Source: Ferruginibacter sp.
GTDB lineage: Bacteria > Bacteroidota > Bacteroidia > Chitinophagales > Chitinophagaceae
DNA length: 34,231 nucleotides
Direction of reading: 5' to 3'
NCBI GenBank assembly: GCA_025359625.1
Contig: JANYFT010000055.1
Coordinates: 1 to 34,231, forward strand
Within the stretch, counting starts at the first letter, position 1; each line of letters starts with the position of its first letter. The notes beneath the pieces were generated by a model that saw only the letters and a program-made list of their open reading frames with translations, made no database searches and had not been told where the DNA came from. Both the position numbers and the translations under genes were made by a program. Of the stretch, positions 9,523 to 18,446 are shown piece after piece.

Positions 9523-11505
9523 ATGAAAATCCTCTTTTCCATTCTTTCTCTAATCATTTTATGTTTCAATAGCGCAGCACAAAATGTTGTAAAAAGATCA
9601 TTAAAACCCAGCGATGTTTATTTATTAAAAGATGTTGACGATGCCCATATATCCCCTGATGGGAAATGGGTTGCCTATACTGTAAGCAGTGTAGATACTG
9701 CCAAAGATAAACGCAACAGTGATATCTGGATGGTAAGCTGGGATGGGGAACAAACCGTACAACTTACCAATAGTGAAGAAAGCGAAACTGCTCCCCGCTG
9801 GAGCCCTGATGGAAAATATATTTCCTTTGTGAGTGACCGGGTTGCAGAAAAGATTGCACAAATATGGCTGATGGATACAAGAGGTGGTGAAGCAAAAAAA
9901 ATCACCAGCTTTAAAGGAGATCTTGATGAGTATGTATGGAGCCCGGATGGCAAAAAAATAGCCATAAGTATCAAAGACCAGGATTTTACGGATACATCTA
10001 AATCAAAAACAAGGTTGCCATTTGTGATGGACCGTTACCAGTTTAAACAGGATATAAAAGGGTATGTAGAAAATAGGTTTACGCACTTGTATATTTTTGA
10101 TATCAATACAAAAAAAACAGACACATTAACTAAAGGGGATTTTGATGAAGCATCCCCTGCCTGGAGCCCCGATGGAAAGCAACTGGCTTTTGTAAGTAAC
10201 CGCACAGCAGACAGGGACAGGAATGAAAATACAGATATCTGTGTAATGGATGCAACTGCAGGTGCTGCTATAAAGCAACTGACTACCTGGGTTGGTAGCG
10301 ATCAGAATCCTCAATGGAGCCCCGATGGTAAAATGATTGCCTATAGTAGTTCGTCGAGCAACCAGCCATTTACTATGTATGGACAAGGTACTATTTCAAT
10401 CATCCCTTCCACAGGCGGTGCTGCCCGTTCTTTGGCCGGTTCATTGGACAGGCCGGTTAGCAATATTCGGTGGACAAAGAATGGACAGCAACTTAACTTT
10501 TTGGTAGAAGATGACCGGAAGCAATACGTTGCAAAACTGAACATAGCAAACAATGCCCTTGAAACACTGGCCGGTGGGGAAAGAAGTTTTTTTACCATTG
10601 AGGGCTCACCTAATTCAGAAGCATTGGTTACCTGCATGAGTGAGCCGCAACTGCCAACAGAAATATATGCAGTGGAAAATAATAAGGTAAGAAGATTGAC
10701 GCATGTACAGGACTCCTTTGTAAATGCCATTCAGTTTGCCACGGTGGAAGGATTTACTTCTACCAGTAAAGATGGTACAAAGATTTCCAATATTTTGTAT
10801 CGTCCATCAACAGTTGCAGCTAATCAAAAATTACCATTGATTCTTTTTATTCATGGAGGGCCTGTTGGCCAGGATAATTATGAATTTGACCTTACCCGTC
10901 AAATGCTGGCTGCCGGTGGTTATGCGGTAGCTGGTGTAAATTACCGGGGCAGCAATGGCAGGGGCGTAAATTTTACAAAAGCCATCTATGCGGATTGGGG
11001 TAATAAAGAAGTAATGGATATTTTAGGTGCCACCAATTATCTTGTTGAAAAAGGTATAGCCGATGAAAAAAATATGGGCATCGGCGGATGGAGCTATGGA
11101 GGCATTTTAACCAACTATACCATTGCAACAGATACCCGTTTTAAAGCCGCCGCAAGTGGTGCAGGAAGTTCGTTGCAGTTAACCATGTACGGCATCGACC
11201 AATACATAACGCAGTACGAAACAGAACTGGGTGCTCCCTGGAAAAATCCAAAAAAATGGCTGGCCCTTTCTTACCCGTTCTTTAAAGCGGATAAGATAAA
11301 AACACCCACCATGTTTATGGCAAGTGAAAAAGATTTTAATGTGCCAAGTGCAGGTGCAGAGCAGATGTACCAGGCATTGCGATCATTAAATATACCTACA
11401 CAACTTATTATTTACCCCGGGCAATTCCATGGCATAAGTAAACCATCTTACCAGGCAGACAGGTATGAAAGATATTTGAAATGGTTTGGGCAATACCTTA
11501 AATGA
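9523..11505 (+). CDS. Secreted S9 family prolyl-oligopeptidase-like serine peptidase
   Basis: This is a 660-residue exported peptidase, probably a periplasmic dipeptidyl or acylaminoacyl peptidase. A signal peptide ends near residue 19–20 (NSAAQ). The N-terminal half is a beta-propeller with at least five PD40-type repeats containing SPDGK (for example WSPDGKYISFVSD and WSPDGKQLAFVSN). The C-terminal alpha/beta hydrolase domain begins near residue 430, with the oxyanion region LFIHGGP. The catalytic serine is S524 in GGWSYGG, with D604 in SEKDFN and H636 in GQFHG completing the triad. The length and layout match the S9C group. Exact specificity cannot be read from sequence. The gene stands alone, with a 220-base gap before the biotin-carrier start. 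Confidence 0.92.
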   Translation: MKILFSILSLIILCFNSAAQNVVKRSLKPSDVYLLKDVDDAHISPDGKWVAYTVSSVDTAKDKRNSDIWMVSWDGEQTVQLTNSEESETAPRWSPDGKYISFVSDRVAEKIAQIWLMDTRGGEAKKITSFKGDLDEYVWSPDGKKIAISIKDQDFTDTSKSKTRLPFVMDRYQFKQDIKGYVENRFTHLYIFDINTKKTDTLTKGDFDEASPAWSPDGKQLAFVSNRTADRDRNENTDICVMDATAGAAIKQLTTWVGSDQNPQWSPDGKMIAYSSSSSNQPFTMYGQGTISIIPSTGGAARSLAGSLDRPVSNIRWTKNGQQLNFLVEDDRKQYVAKLNIANNALETLAGGERSFFTIEGSPNSEALVTCMSEPQLPTEIYAVENNKVRRLTHVQDSFVNAIQFATVEGFTSTSKDGTKISNILYRPSTVAANQKLPLILFIHGGPVGQDNYEFDLTRQMLAAGGYAVAGVNYRGSNGRGVNFTKAIYADWGNKEVMDILGATNYLVEKGIADEKNMGIGGWSYGGILTNYTIATDTRFKAAASGAGSSLQLTMYGIDQYITQYETELGAPWKNPKKWLALSYPFFKADKIKTPTMFMASEKDFNVPSAGAEQMYQALRSLNIPTQLIIYPGQFHGISKPSYQADRYERYLKWFGQYLK

Positions 11506-11725
11506 TGCCAAATAACAGCCATTGATAATTTTAAAAATGCCTGTTTAAATGCATATGGTTTAATTGTTTCCGGTATCATTTCTTCATTCCTTTATTGCAA
11601 GTATTTGTCCCTCTTTTGTGCCATTTTATTTCGTATTTTCAGCATATCATTTCAGGAAGTATAAAATGAATCAACTATTGAAAGCCGGAAGCTTTCACCA
11701 AATACCATCAATAATAATCTTGCAC

Positions 11726-12217
11726 ATGACAAATAAAAAACCGGCATATAAAGTAAAGGCGAATGAATTTGAATTTACTTTAACTAAAGAAGACATAGAT
11801 ACTGTTGACCTGATAAAAAAATCTCCTGTAGCATTTAATATTGTGCACAATCACCGTTCGGTAAATGCAATACTGGTTGCAGCAGATATAACTTCAAAAA
11901 AGCTAACCATCGAAATAGATGGAGAAAATTTTGTTGTTGAAATTAAAGATGAACTGGATCTGATGCTTGAAAAAATGGGGTTTGGTTTGGCAGTTAATAA
12001 ACAAATTAAAGAGATAAAAGCACCCATGCCCGGACTGGTGCTGGAAATTGCTGTATCAGTTGGGCAGGAAGTAAAGGAAGGCGACAAAATTTTAATACTT
12101 CAGGCTATGAAGATGGAAAACAGTATTGTAATTCACGCCAGTGCAACCATTAAACGAATAGCCGTTTCCACAGGCCAGGCAGTTGAGAAAGGACAGGTAT
12201 TGATTGAATTGGGGTAG
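11726..12217 (+). CDS. Biotin carboxyl carrier protein of a split acyl-CoA carboxylase
   Basis: This 163-residue protein carries the biotin that shuttles carboxyl groups between the two enzyme subunits encoded next. The C-terminal biotinyl domain (about residues 90–163) has the canonical ILQAMKMEN motif, with the biotin attachment lysine K129, 34 residues from the end as expected. The N-terminal part (AYKVKANEFEFTLT...) resembles the carrier-subunit N-domains found in Bacteroidota, not the Pro/Ala-rich linker of E. coli AccB. The frame is open back to a TTG at 11564, and an ATG at 11666 also exists. I favour the ATG at 11726 because the residues before it are hydrophobic and low in family resemblance. 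It lies 48 bases before the biotin carboxylase gene. Confidence 0.88.
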   Translation: MTNKKPAYKVKANEFEFTLTKEDIDTVDLIKKSPVAFNIVHNHRSVNAILVAADITSKKLTIEIDGENFVVEIKDELDLMLEKMGFGLAVNKQIKEIKAPMPGLVLEIAVSVGQEVKEGDKILILQAMKMENSIVIHASATIKRIAVSTGQAVEKGQVLIELG

Positions 12218-12265
12218 GCTCCATACTTGCGGAAAAAGTTTTTTTAAAAAAATAAACAGAGGATC

Positions 12266-13738
12266 ATGCAAAAAATATTAGTGGCCAACCGCGGTGAAAT
12301 TGCTTTACGGATCATGCGGACCATCCACAAAATGGGCATCCAGTCCGTAGCTGTTTTTTCAGAAGCCGACAGAAATTCGCCGCATGTATCGTATGCCGAT
12401 GAAGCTGTTTGTTTGGGCGCTGCTCCATCCGGCGAATCTTATTTAAACGGAGATAAGATTATTTCCTTTGCAAAAGAACTTGGCGTAGATGGCATTCACC
12501 CCGGATATGGTTTCCTGAGTGAGAATGCAACTTTTGCTCAACAGGTGGAAGATGCCGGAATTATTTTCATTGGCCCTGGTCCTGAAGCCATGCGGATCAT
12601 GGGCTCCAAACTGGCAGCTAAAGAATGCGTAAAGCAATACAATATTCCGATGGTGCCGGGTATTGATAAGGCTATTGACAATATTATATTTGCAAAAGAA
12701 ACGGCCAGGCAAATTGGTTATCCCATCCTCATCAAAGCATCTGCAGGTGGTGGTGGCAAAGGAATGCGGGTAGTTGAAAAAGAAGCTGACTTTGAAGAAC
12801 AGATGGAAAGAGCTACCAGCGAAGCCAAAGCTGCTTTTGGCGATGGCGCAGTGTTTATTGAAAAATACGTTAGCTCTCCCCGGCACATAGAAATCCAGGT
12901 GCTGGCTGATAAATATGGCAACACAGTGCACTTGTTTGAAAGGGAATGCAGTATTCAGCGGCGGCATCAAAAAGTGGTGGAAGAATCCCCATCGGCTATC
13001 TTAACACCTGAACTGCGAAAAAAAATGGGTGAGGCTGCTGTGATGGTGGCAAAATCTTGTAATTATACCAGCACTGGCACGGTTGAATTTTTAATGGATA
13101 ATGAACTGAATTTTTATTTTTTAGAAATGAATACCCGCCTGCAGGTGGAGCATCCCGTTACTGAAATGATAACCGGCATTGATCTGGTAGAAGAACAAAT
13201 AAAAATTGCAAGAGGTGAAGCGTTAAGCTTTAAGCAGGATGATCTCACCATCAATGGGCATGCACTGGAACTAAGAGTCTATGCAGAAGATCCGTTAAAT
13301 AATTTCCTGCCTTCAATTGGCACACTAATCAAATATATAAAACCGCAAGGCGAAGGTGTAAGAGTAGATGATGGGTACGAAGAAGGGATGACCATTCCTA
13401 TTTATTACGATCCGATGATTGCCAAACTGGTAACGCACGGCAACAATAGGACCGAAGCCATACAAAAAATGAAACAGGCGATTAATGATTATAAAATTGA
13501 AGGTGTAGCCACGACCCTGCCATTTGGCAGTTTTGTTTTAAAACAGGAAGCTTTTATTTCCGGTAAGTTTGACACTCATTTTGTAAAGAATTATTACAGG
13601 CCTGAAAAGATCCACGCAACGCAAAAATCCAATGCAGAACTGGCTGCAATCATCGCCTTGAAATATTGGATGGAGGAACAAAAAATTACCCAACCAGTAG
13701 AAAACAAATCTACCAGTTGGAAAAGAAGGCTGACTTAG
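12266..13738 (+). CDS. accC: Biotin carboxylase subunit of acyl-CoA carboxylase
   Basis: This ATP-grasp enzyme carboxylates biotin on the carrier protein using bicarbonate and ATP. The N-terminus MQKILVANRGEIALRIMRT is diagnostic. The glycine-rich ATP loop GGGGKGM is at 161–167, and the carboxylase signature EMNTRLQVEHPVTE (287–300) includes the catalytic R291 and E295. At 490 residues it is about 40 longer than E. coli AccC, with a C-terminal extension (IALKYWMEEQK... to the end) but no fused biotinyl domain. That fits a split propionyl- or acetyl-CoA carboxylase whose carrier is the upstream gene. An AGAGG-like stretch precedes the ATG closely. The symbol accC is used for the subunit type only; the holoenzyme probably acts on propionyl-CoA, judging from the downstream subunit. 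Confidence 0.93.
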   Translation: MQKILVANRGEIALRIMRTIHKMGIQSVAVFSEADRNSPHVSYADEAVCLGAAPSGESYLNGDKIISFAKELGVDGIHPGYGFLSENATFAQQVEDAGIIFIGPGPEAMRIMGSKLAAKECVKQYNIPMVPGIDKAIDNIIFAKETARQIGYPILIKASAGGGGKGMRVVEKEADFEEQMERATSEAKAAFGDGAVFIEKYVSSPRHIEIQVLADKYGNTVHLFERECSIQRRHQKVVEESPSAILTPELRKKMGEAAVMVAKSCNYTSTGTVEFLMDNELNFYFLEMNTRLQVEHPVTEMITGIDLVEEQIKIARGEALSFKQDDLTINGHALELRVYAEDPLNNFLPSIGTLIKYIKPQGEGVRVDDGYEEGMTIPIYYDPMIAKLVTHGNNRTEAIQKMKQAINDYKIEGVATTLPFGSFVLKQEAFISGKFDTHFVKNYYRPEKIHATQKSNAELAAIIALKYWMEEQKITQPVENKSTSWKRRLT

Positions 13739-13810
13739 TAAATTAAGGGTGATGAATTATCAGTGATGAGGTACGTAATTATGAGTTGAAAAATCAATAA
13801 AAATTTTCTG

Positions 13811-15352
13811 ATGAAATCAAAAGTTGATATACTAAGAGAAAAGATAGAAGAAGGAAAATTAGGGGGAGGAGTAGAAAGAAATGCCACGCAACATAAAAAA
13901 GGAAAACTGACTGCAAGGGAACGGATTACCTTATTGATGGATCCCGGATCATTTGAAGAAATTGGGGCATTGGTCTTACACCGCACCAAAGATTTTGGCA
14001 TGGAAGATCAACAGTTTTATGGCGATGGAGTGATTACTGGCTACGGTACTGTCAATGGCAGATTGTTGTATGTATTTGCACAAGACTTTACCGTGTTTGG
14101 CGGCGCCTTATCTGAAACACATGCCGAAAAAATTTGTAAGATAATGGATCTTGCCATGAAGACCGGCGCACCCCTGGTTGGGCTGAATGATTCCGGCGGT
14201 GCAAGAATACAGGAAGGCGTAAGATCATTGGGTGGTTATGCTGATATCTTTTATAGAAATGTGATGGCCTCAGGTGTTATTCCCCAGATTTCTGCCATCA
14301 TGGGGCCCTGTGCTGGTGGTGCGGTTTATTCTCCGGCAATAACCGATTTTACCCTGATGGTGGAGAACAGTAGTTATATGTTTGTTACCGGCCCCAATGT
14401 GGTTAAAACCGTAACCAATGAAGAAGTGAGTTCAGAAGAATTGGGAGGAGCCTCAACACATTCCACCAAATCCGGCGTTACCCATTTAACGGCTGCCAAT
14501 GATATGGAATGCATTGAGGACGTAAAAAAATTATTGAGTTATATGCCGCAAAACTGTGAAGATGTGGTTCCTAAAATTCCTTACACGCTTGTAGATGAAA
14601 CAAGAGATTGCTTAGAGAAAATTATTCCAGAAAGTACCAATCAGCCATACGATATCCGTGACGTGATAGCAGGTATTTGTGATATGGAAACATTTTTTGA
14701 AATCCATAAAGAGTATGCAGAAAATCTCGTGGTAGGTTTTGCAAGATTAGCCGGAAGAAGTATCGGCATTGTTGCCAATCAACCCATGCGGCTTGCAGGT
14801 GTGTTGGATATTGATAGTTCTAAAAAAGGGTCAAGGTTTACCAGGTTCTGTGATTGTTTTAATATTCCTTTACTGGTGTTGGTTGATGTACCGGGCTTTT
14901 TGCCGGGTACCGATCAGGAGTGGCATGGCATTATTACCAATGGGGCTAAATTGCTGTACGCTTTTAGTGAAGCCACTGTGCCACGTGTGACTGTTATTAC
15001 CAGAAAGGCTTATGGCGGAGCATATGATGTAATGAACTCTAAACATATTGGGGCTGATATGAACTTTGCCTGGCCTACTGCAGAGATAGCAGTGATGGGC
15101 GCAAAGGGAGCCAGTGAAATTATTTTTAAAAAAGAAATTGCAGAAGCGGCAGACCCTGCAAAAAAGCTGTTGGAAAAAGAAGCGGAATATGCGGAGAAAT
15201 TTGCTACTCCCTACCTGGCTGCAGAAAGAGGTTTTATAGATGAAGTGATAGAACCAAAAGATACCCGTAAAAAACTGATAAAGGCTTATGCCATGCTTGA
15301 AAACAAAGTAGCCAAAAGGCCAAGGAAGAAACATGGGAATATACCTTTGTAA
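13811..15352 (+). CDS. Acyl-CoA carboxylase carboxyltransferase (propionyl-CoA carboxylase beta-like)
   Basis: This 513-residue crotonase-fold carboxyltransferase moves the carboxyl group from carboxybiotin to an acyl-CoA. The N-terminus ([13 protein letters not shown]...[13 protein letters not shown]) and the fused N- and C-domains are of the PccB/MmdA type, not AccA/AccD. The oxyanion-type glycine motifs are present: [11 protein letters not shown] in the N-half and AYGGAYDVM in the C-half. The aspartate of the latter (D406) sits where, as I recall, Streptomyces PccB has the Asp linked with propionyl-CoA preference. The likely reaction is therefore propionyl-CoA to methylmalonyl-CoA, but acetyl-CoA cannot be excluded. 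The gene follows the biotin carboxylase after 72 bases, a gap that holds only a low-complexity tract. It ends 19 bases from a convergent gene. Confidence 0.92.
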   Translation: MKSKVDILREKIEEGKLGGGVERNATQHKKGKLTARERITLLMDPGSFEEIGALVLHRTKDFGMEDQQFYGDGVITGYGTVNGRLLYVFAQDFTVFGGALSETHAEKICKIMDLAMKTGAPLVGLNDSGGARIQEGVRSLGGYADIFYRNVMASGVIPQISAIMGPCAGGAVYSPAITDFTLMVENSSYMFVTGPNVVKTVTNEEVSSEELGGASTHSTKSGVTHLTAANDMECIEDVKKLLSYMPQNCEDVVPKIPYTLVDETRDCLEKIIPESTNQPYDIRDVIAGICDMETFFEIHKEYAENLVVGFARLAGRSIGIVANQPMRLAGVLDIDSSKKGSRFTRFCDCFNIPLLVLVDVPGFLPGTDQEWHGIITNGAKLLYAFSEATVPRVTVITRKAYGGAYDVMNSKHIGADMNFAWPTAEIAVMGAKGASEIIFKKEIAEAADPAKKLLEKEAEYAEKFATPYLAAERGFIDEVIEPKDTRKKLIKAYAMLENKVAKRPRKKHGNIPL

Positions 15353-15371
15353 AAAAAGTATTTTTGCTCAG

Positions 15372-16463
15372 TTATTTTTGTAACAGGTTAACTGATGAGG
15401 GGTAATTTACAACCTCTCTCTTAACTCCGGGTATTTCCATTACAAGGTTTTCGCCGTAAGCACTGGCAGGTGTTTGATAACCGGGAGAAAAATTTCCGTT
15501 CAATACTTTTTGCACAATAATTAAAGCACTATGTGTAGTTAAACTATATCCCTCAGGACCATTAAGCCGCACAGTGGCAGTTCTGCCTACAGCATTGGTT
15601 GCCTGCCCCCATACTAAACTGGTTGCCTTGTTGCGTTGCTCATCGGATGGGCCGGCCGGTCGCTGATTAATTTTCTTTTTAATATAATTCCTCACCACTG
15701 TTCTTCTAAGTAACCAATTGAATATCGGCTGTAGCTTTAAAAAATAATATACTTTTTTGGAGATGCCCGTATAGGTTTCTATACCTGGTATGCCGGTAGT
15801 AAAAAAGGCAGTAGAAACATCACCCCAGGGAATACTCATCACAAATAATTTTTTTATACCAAAGTCAACCCACCTTCCCTTTTGTCCAAGAGGTACATGA
15901 ATTATTTTTCCTTCTTTTCTTACTGCACCACCATCACCTATTTTGTCAGCCATGGTAGTTGCGGTGCCATGAGACAACCCACCGCCTAAAGTGGCAAAAG
16001 CTAATTGAAGGCTGACAGCATTAAGCAATAAATTTTTTAATTGTAATGCCACGCAATCGGTGGGCACAACATCAAAACCTACCCCCGGCAGCAGCATGAT
16101 ACCTGCTTTTTTTGCTGCGGCATCATATTGCTTTATCATTTCAAATACCGCAATGTCTCCATTTATATCAAGATAATGCGTACCGGTGAGTAAACAGGCA
16201 AGCATCATTTGTTTGGCGGTAAAATCAAAAGGTCCTGCCGCATGTATTACTGCTTTTACTTCTTTTAATGCGGCCAGTAAAGCGGCGCTATCATTCAAAT
16301 CAAAAATTCTGTAGGGAAGATCAAGCTTGTTGGCAATTGGTTCTATCAATTCCCTTTTTCTGCCTGCAAGGATGGGTTGCAAATGATATTGCTTTGCATG
16401 ACGGGCAATTAATTCGCCTGTGTAACCATTAGCGCCATACAGCAGAAAAGCGTTTGTTTGCAT
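15372..16463 (-). CDS. Saccharopine dehydrogenase-like NAD(P)-binding oxidoreductase (trans-acting enoyl reductase type)
   Basis: This is a 363-residue cytoplasmic protein with an N-terminal Rossmann domain. The dinucleotide motif GANGYTG spans residues 10–16 (from the chosen start), followed by a HAAGPFDF strand and a LLPGVGFDVVPTDC segment. Both are typical of the saccharopine dehydrogenase NADP-binding family that includes mycobacterial trans-acting enoyl reductases. The true substrate is unknown; proteins of this group are not lysine-pathway enzymes merely by name. I chose the ATG at 16463 because the Rossmann strand starts immediately after it; an in-frame ATG at 16499 would add 12 residues. 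The gene is convergent with the carboxylase operon and has no obvious partner. Confidence 0.78.
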   Translation of the reverse strand: MQTNAFLLYGANGYTGELIARHAKQYHLQPILAGRKRELIEPIANKLDLPYRIFDLNDSAALLAALKEVKAVIHAAGPFDFTAKQMMLACLLTGTHYLDINGDIAVFEMIKQYDAAAKKAGIMLLPGVGFDVVPTDCVALQLKNLLLNAVSLQLAFATLGGGLSHGTATTMADKIGDGGAVRKEGKIIHVPLGQKGRWVDFGIKKLFVMSIPWGDVSTAFFTTGIPGIETYTGISKKVYYFLKLQPIFNWLLRRTVVRNYIKKKINQRPAGPSDEQRNKATSLVWGQATNAVGRTATVRLNGPEGYSLTTHSALIIVQKVLNGNFSPGYQTPASAYGENLVMEIPGVKREVVNYPSSVNLLQK

Positions 16464-16499
16464 CCTTAAATGTACAAAAGAAGAATAATATAATGCCAT

Positions 16500-16850
16500 T
16501 CCTTATCATATATTCACGTTTTCACGAAGAACCATTTTTACACATACACAGTGGTTTGTTTTATTGGATTTTTATTATGAAGTATATAAGTTGAAAGAGG
16601 AAGATTTTGCTTTAAAGAGACAAAAAGAAAAACGATTTCTTATAAACAGATAACAGAACCTTCTCTTAAAAAAAATTGTGATTGCTGTAAAAGTAAAAGA
16701 GTGCGACTATCCATCCATGGCGGACTGGCTGCAATAATGATTAATAGTGATTCAACTGCAGGTAATAAAATGATTAAAATAAATACCCGGCCTTTTATAC
16801 AGGTCAGTAATCAAAAAAAGTTTTAATTTAAGCTTCTTAAAAAAAGCAAC
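16500..16850. other. Intergenic region between divergent oxidoreductase and symporter genes
   Basis: This is an AT-rich stretch of about 350 bases with no credible ORF, repeat or RNA gene. It should contain the promoters of the two divergent genes, but I found no clean TAnnTTTG element in it. The closest is TTCTTTTG on the minus strand near 16480, which would fit the shorter start of the oxidoreductase. Confidence 0.5.
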
Positions 16851-18095
16851 TTGAAATATTTAAAAGTATTGTATGTACAGGTGATCATTGGTATTATAGC
16901 AGGCATTTTTATTGGCTGGCTTTTTCCGGGTTTTGCTGCAACAGCACAATTGATTAGCGAAACATTTATCAACATGATCCGCATGGTGATTGCCCCGGTT
17001 ATATTTTTTACCATTGTTGGCGGCATAGCAGGGGCAGGCGAGTTAAAGAAAGCCGGAAGGATCGGCGGCAAAGCTATTGTTTATTTTGAAATAGTAACAA
17101 CTACAGCACTGGTAATTGGGCTGATAGTGGCCAACCTGGTTAAACCAGGCGTGGGCGTAAACTACAGCAATATTCAACCAGATAAAGTTACACAATATAC
17201 CACGCAGGCCAAAGCTCTAAATTGGGGAGAATTTTTTGCACACATCGTACCCTCTAATATTGTAGACTCGTTTGCCAAAGGCGATATTTTGCAGGTACTT
17301 TTTTTTAGTATCCTGTTTGCGGTTGGTTTAAAATGGATGGGTAAAAGCGGTACTCCACTGTTGCACAATTTTGAAACAATCAATAAGGTGCTGTTCAATA
17401 TTTTAAAGATCGTAATGCGGCTGAGCCCCATAGGTGCGTTTGGCGGCATGGCTTTTACAATTGGCAAGTTTGGTTTTGGAACCCTGGCTGTGCTGGGTAA
17501 ACTGATGCTTACTTTTTATGCAACCGGACTGTTGTTTATTTTTGTAGTGCTTAACCTAATTGCCCGTTATTACAAATTTAGTTTGTGGAAATTGCTGGTA
17601 TATATTAAAGAAGAAATTTTGATTGTGCTGGGCAGCAGCAGCAGTGAAGTAGCCTTGCCATCTATAATGAAAAAGCTGGAGGATGCTGGTTGCGATAAAG
17701 AAGTGGTTGGCCTTATTATTCCAACCGGGTACAGTTTTAACCTGGATGGCACTACCATTTATTTAAGCATGAGTGTAATCTTTTTGGCGCAGGTGTTTAA
17801 TGTTGATCTTTCTTTAGGCCAGCAATTAAGTGTCATCGGCATATTACTTTTAACCAGCAAAGGAGCTGCAGGCGTTACCGGCAGCGGCTTTATTGTACTG
17901 GCCTCTACATTGTCAACTTTAAAAGTAATACCACTGGAAGGCCTTGCGCTACTGATAGGGGTAGACAGATTTTTGAGTGAGGGAAGAGCACTAATAAATT
18001 GCATCGGTAACACGGTAGCAACTGTAGTGATTGCCAAAAGTGAAAATGCCATTGATGAAGTGAAATATAAAAAAATAGTGGCACAAGGAATATAG
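16851..18095 (+). CDS. Dicarboxylate/amino acid:cation symporter (DctA/GltP family)
   Basis: This is a 414-residue inner-membrane carrier of the DAACS family that couples uptake of C4-dicarboxylates or acidic amino acids to protons or sodium. The serine-rich re-entrant loop is SSSSEVALP (262–270), the unwound-helix motif is GYSFNLDGT (293–301), and the second re-entrant loop is GAAGVTGSGF. The C-terminal motif VDRFLSEGRALINCIGNTVA is very close to DctA, so C4-dicarboxylates are the favoured substrates. The start codon is TTG: the predicted N-terminus KYLKVLYVQVIIG matches the family and the next in-frame Met is about 40 residues inside. It appears monocistronic. Confidence 0.92.
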   Translation: MKYLKVLYVQVIIGIIAGIFIGWLFPGFAATAQLISETFINMIRMVIAPVIFFTIVGGIAGAGELKKAGRIGGKAIVYFEIVTTTALVIGLIVANLVKPGVGVNYSNIQPDKVTQYTTQAKALNWGEFFAHIVPSNIVDSFAKGDILQVLFFSILFAVGLKWMGKSGTPLLHNFETINKVLFNILKIVMRLSPIGAFGGMAFTIGKFGFGTLAVLGKLMLTFYATGLLFIFVVLNLIARYYKFSLWKLLVYIKEEILIVLGSSSSEVALPSIMKKLEDAGCDKEVVGLIIPTGYSFNLDGTTIYLSMSVIFLAQVFNVDLSLGQQLSVIGILLLTSKGAAGVTGSGFIVLASTLSTLKVIPLEGLALLIGVDRFLSEGRALINCIGNTVATVVIAKSENAIDEVKYKKIVAQGI

Positions 18096-18446
18096 GCTGA
18101 CAAAACATAATGAACATTACCATATTCTAAATAAGATATAAAAATAGCAGGCTTGTAGCCAAAATAAAATTTGGGCAACCGTTTGTCATTGCCAGATTCT
18201 TCGGGTAAGGAAGCGGTGGTTTTTTTTGATGAAAAAAATTACTTTACTTTATCAAATATTACTGATATCCTTTTTCACTGTTTGTATATAGCAATTGCCT
18301 GCCATTATATTATAGTTACTGTTTACTGAAAAAAAATATCAAATAGCTTCTTTTGAAATTAGAAGTTAACTTAAGGAGGCAAAAGATTTTAGTAATTAGG
18401 GTAACAGAAATATTGCCTGTAAAAATTAATTTTACAAAAATAAAAT
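18096..18446. other. Intergenic region upstream of the deaminase fusion gene
   Basis: This is an AT-rich stretch of about 350 bases without a convincing ORF. It contains an isolated AAGGAGG at 18373–18379, about 68 bases before the next start and thus not a positioned ribosome site. No strong terminator hairpin is visible after the symporter gene, and no consensus promoter is clear. Confidence 0.5.

Noticed and set aside
11564..11725. Upstream extension of the biotin carrier to a TTG or to the ATG at 11666
   Set aside because: The added residues are hydrophobic and unlike carrier N-termini; the ATG at 11726 gives a normal-length protein.
13739..13810. Low-complexity GATGAATTATCAGTGATGAG tract between carboxylase genes
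   Set aside because: Looks like ordinary intergenic near-repeats; no hairpin, promoter or ORF could be supported.
18373..18379. Perfect AAGGAGG ribosome-site-like sequence
   Set aside because: It is ~68 bases before the nagB-type start with no ATG at proper spacing; Bacteroidota rarely use such sites.
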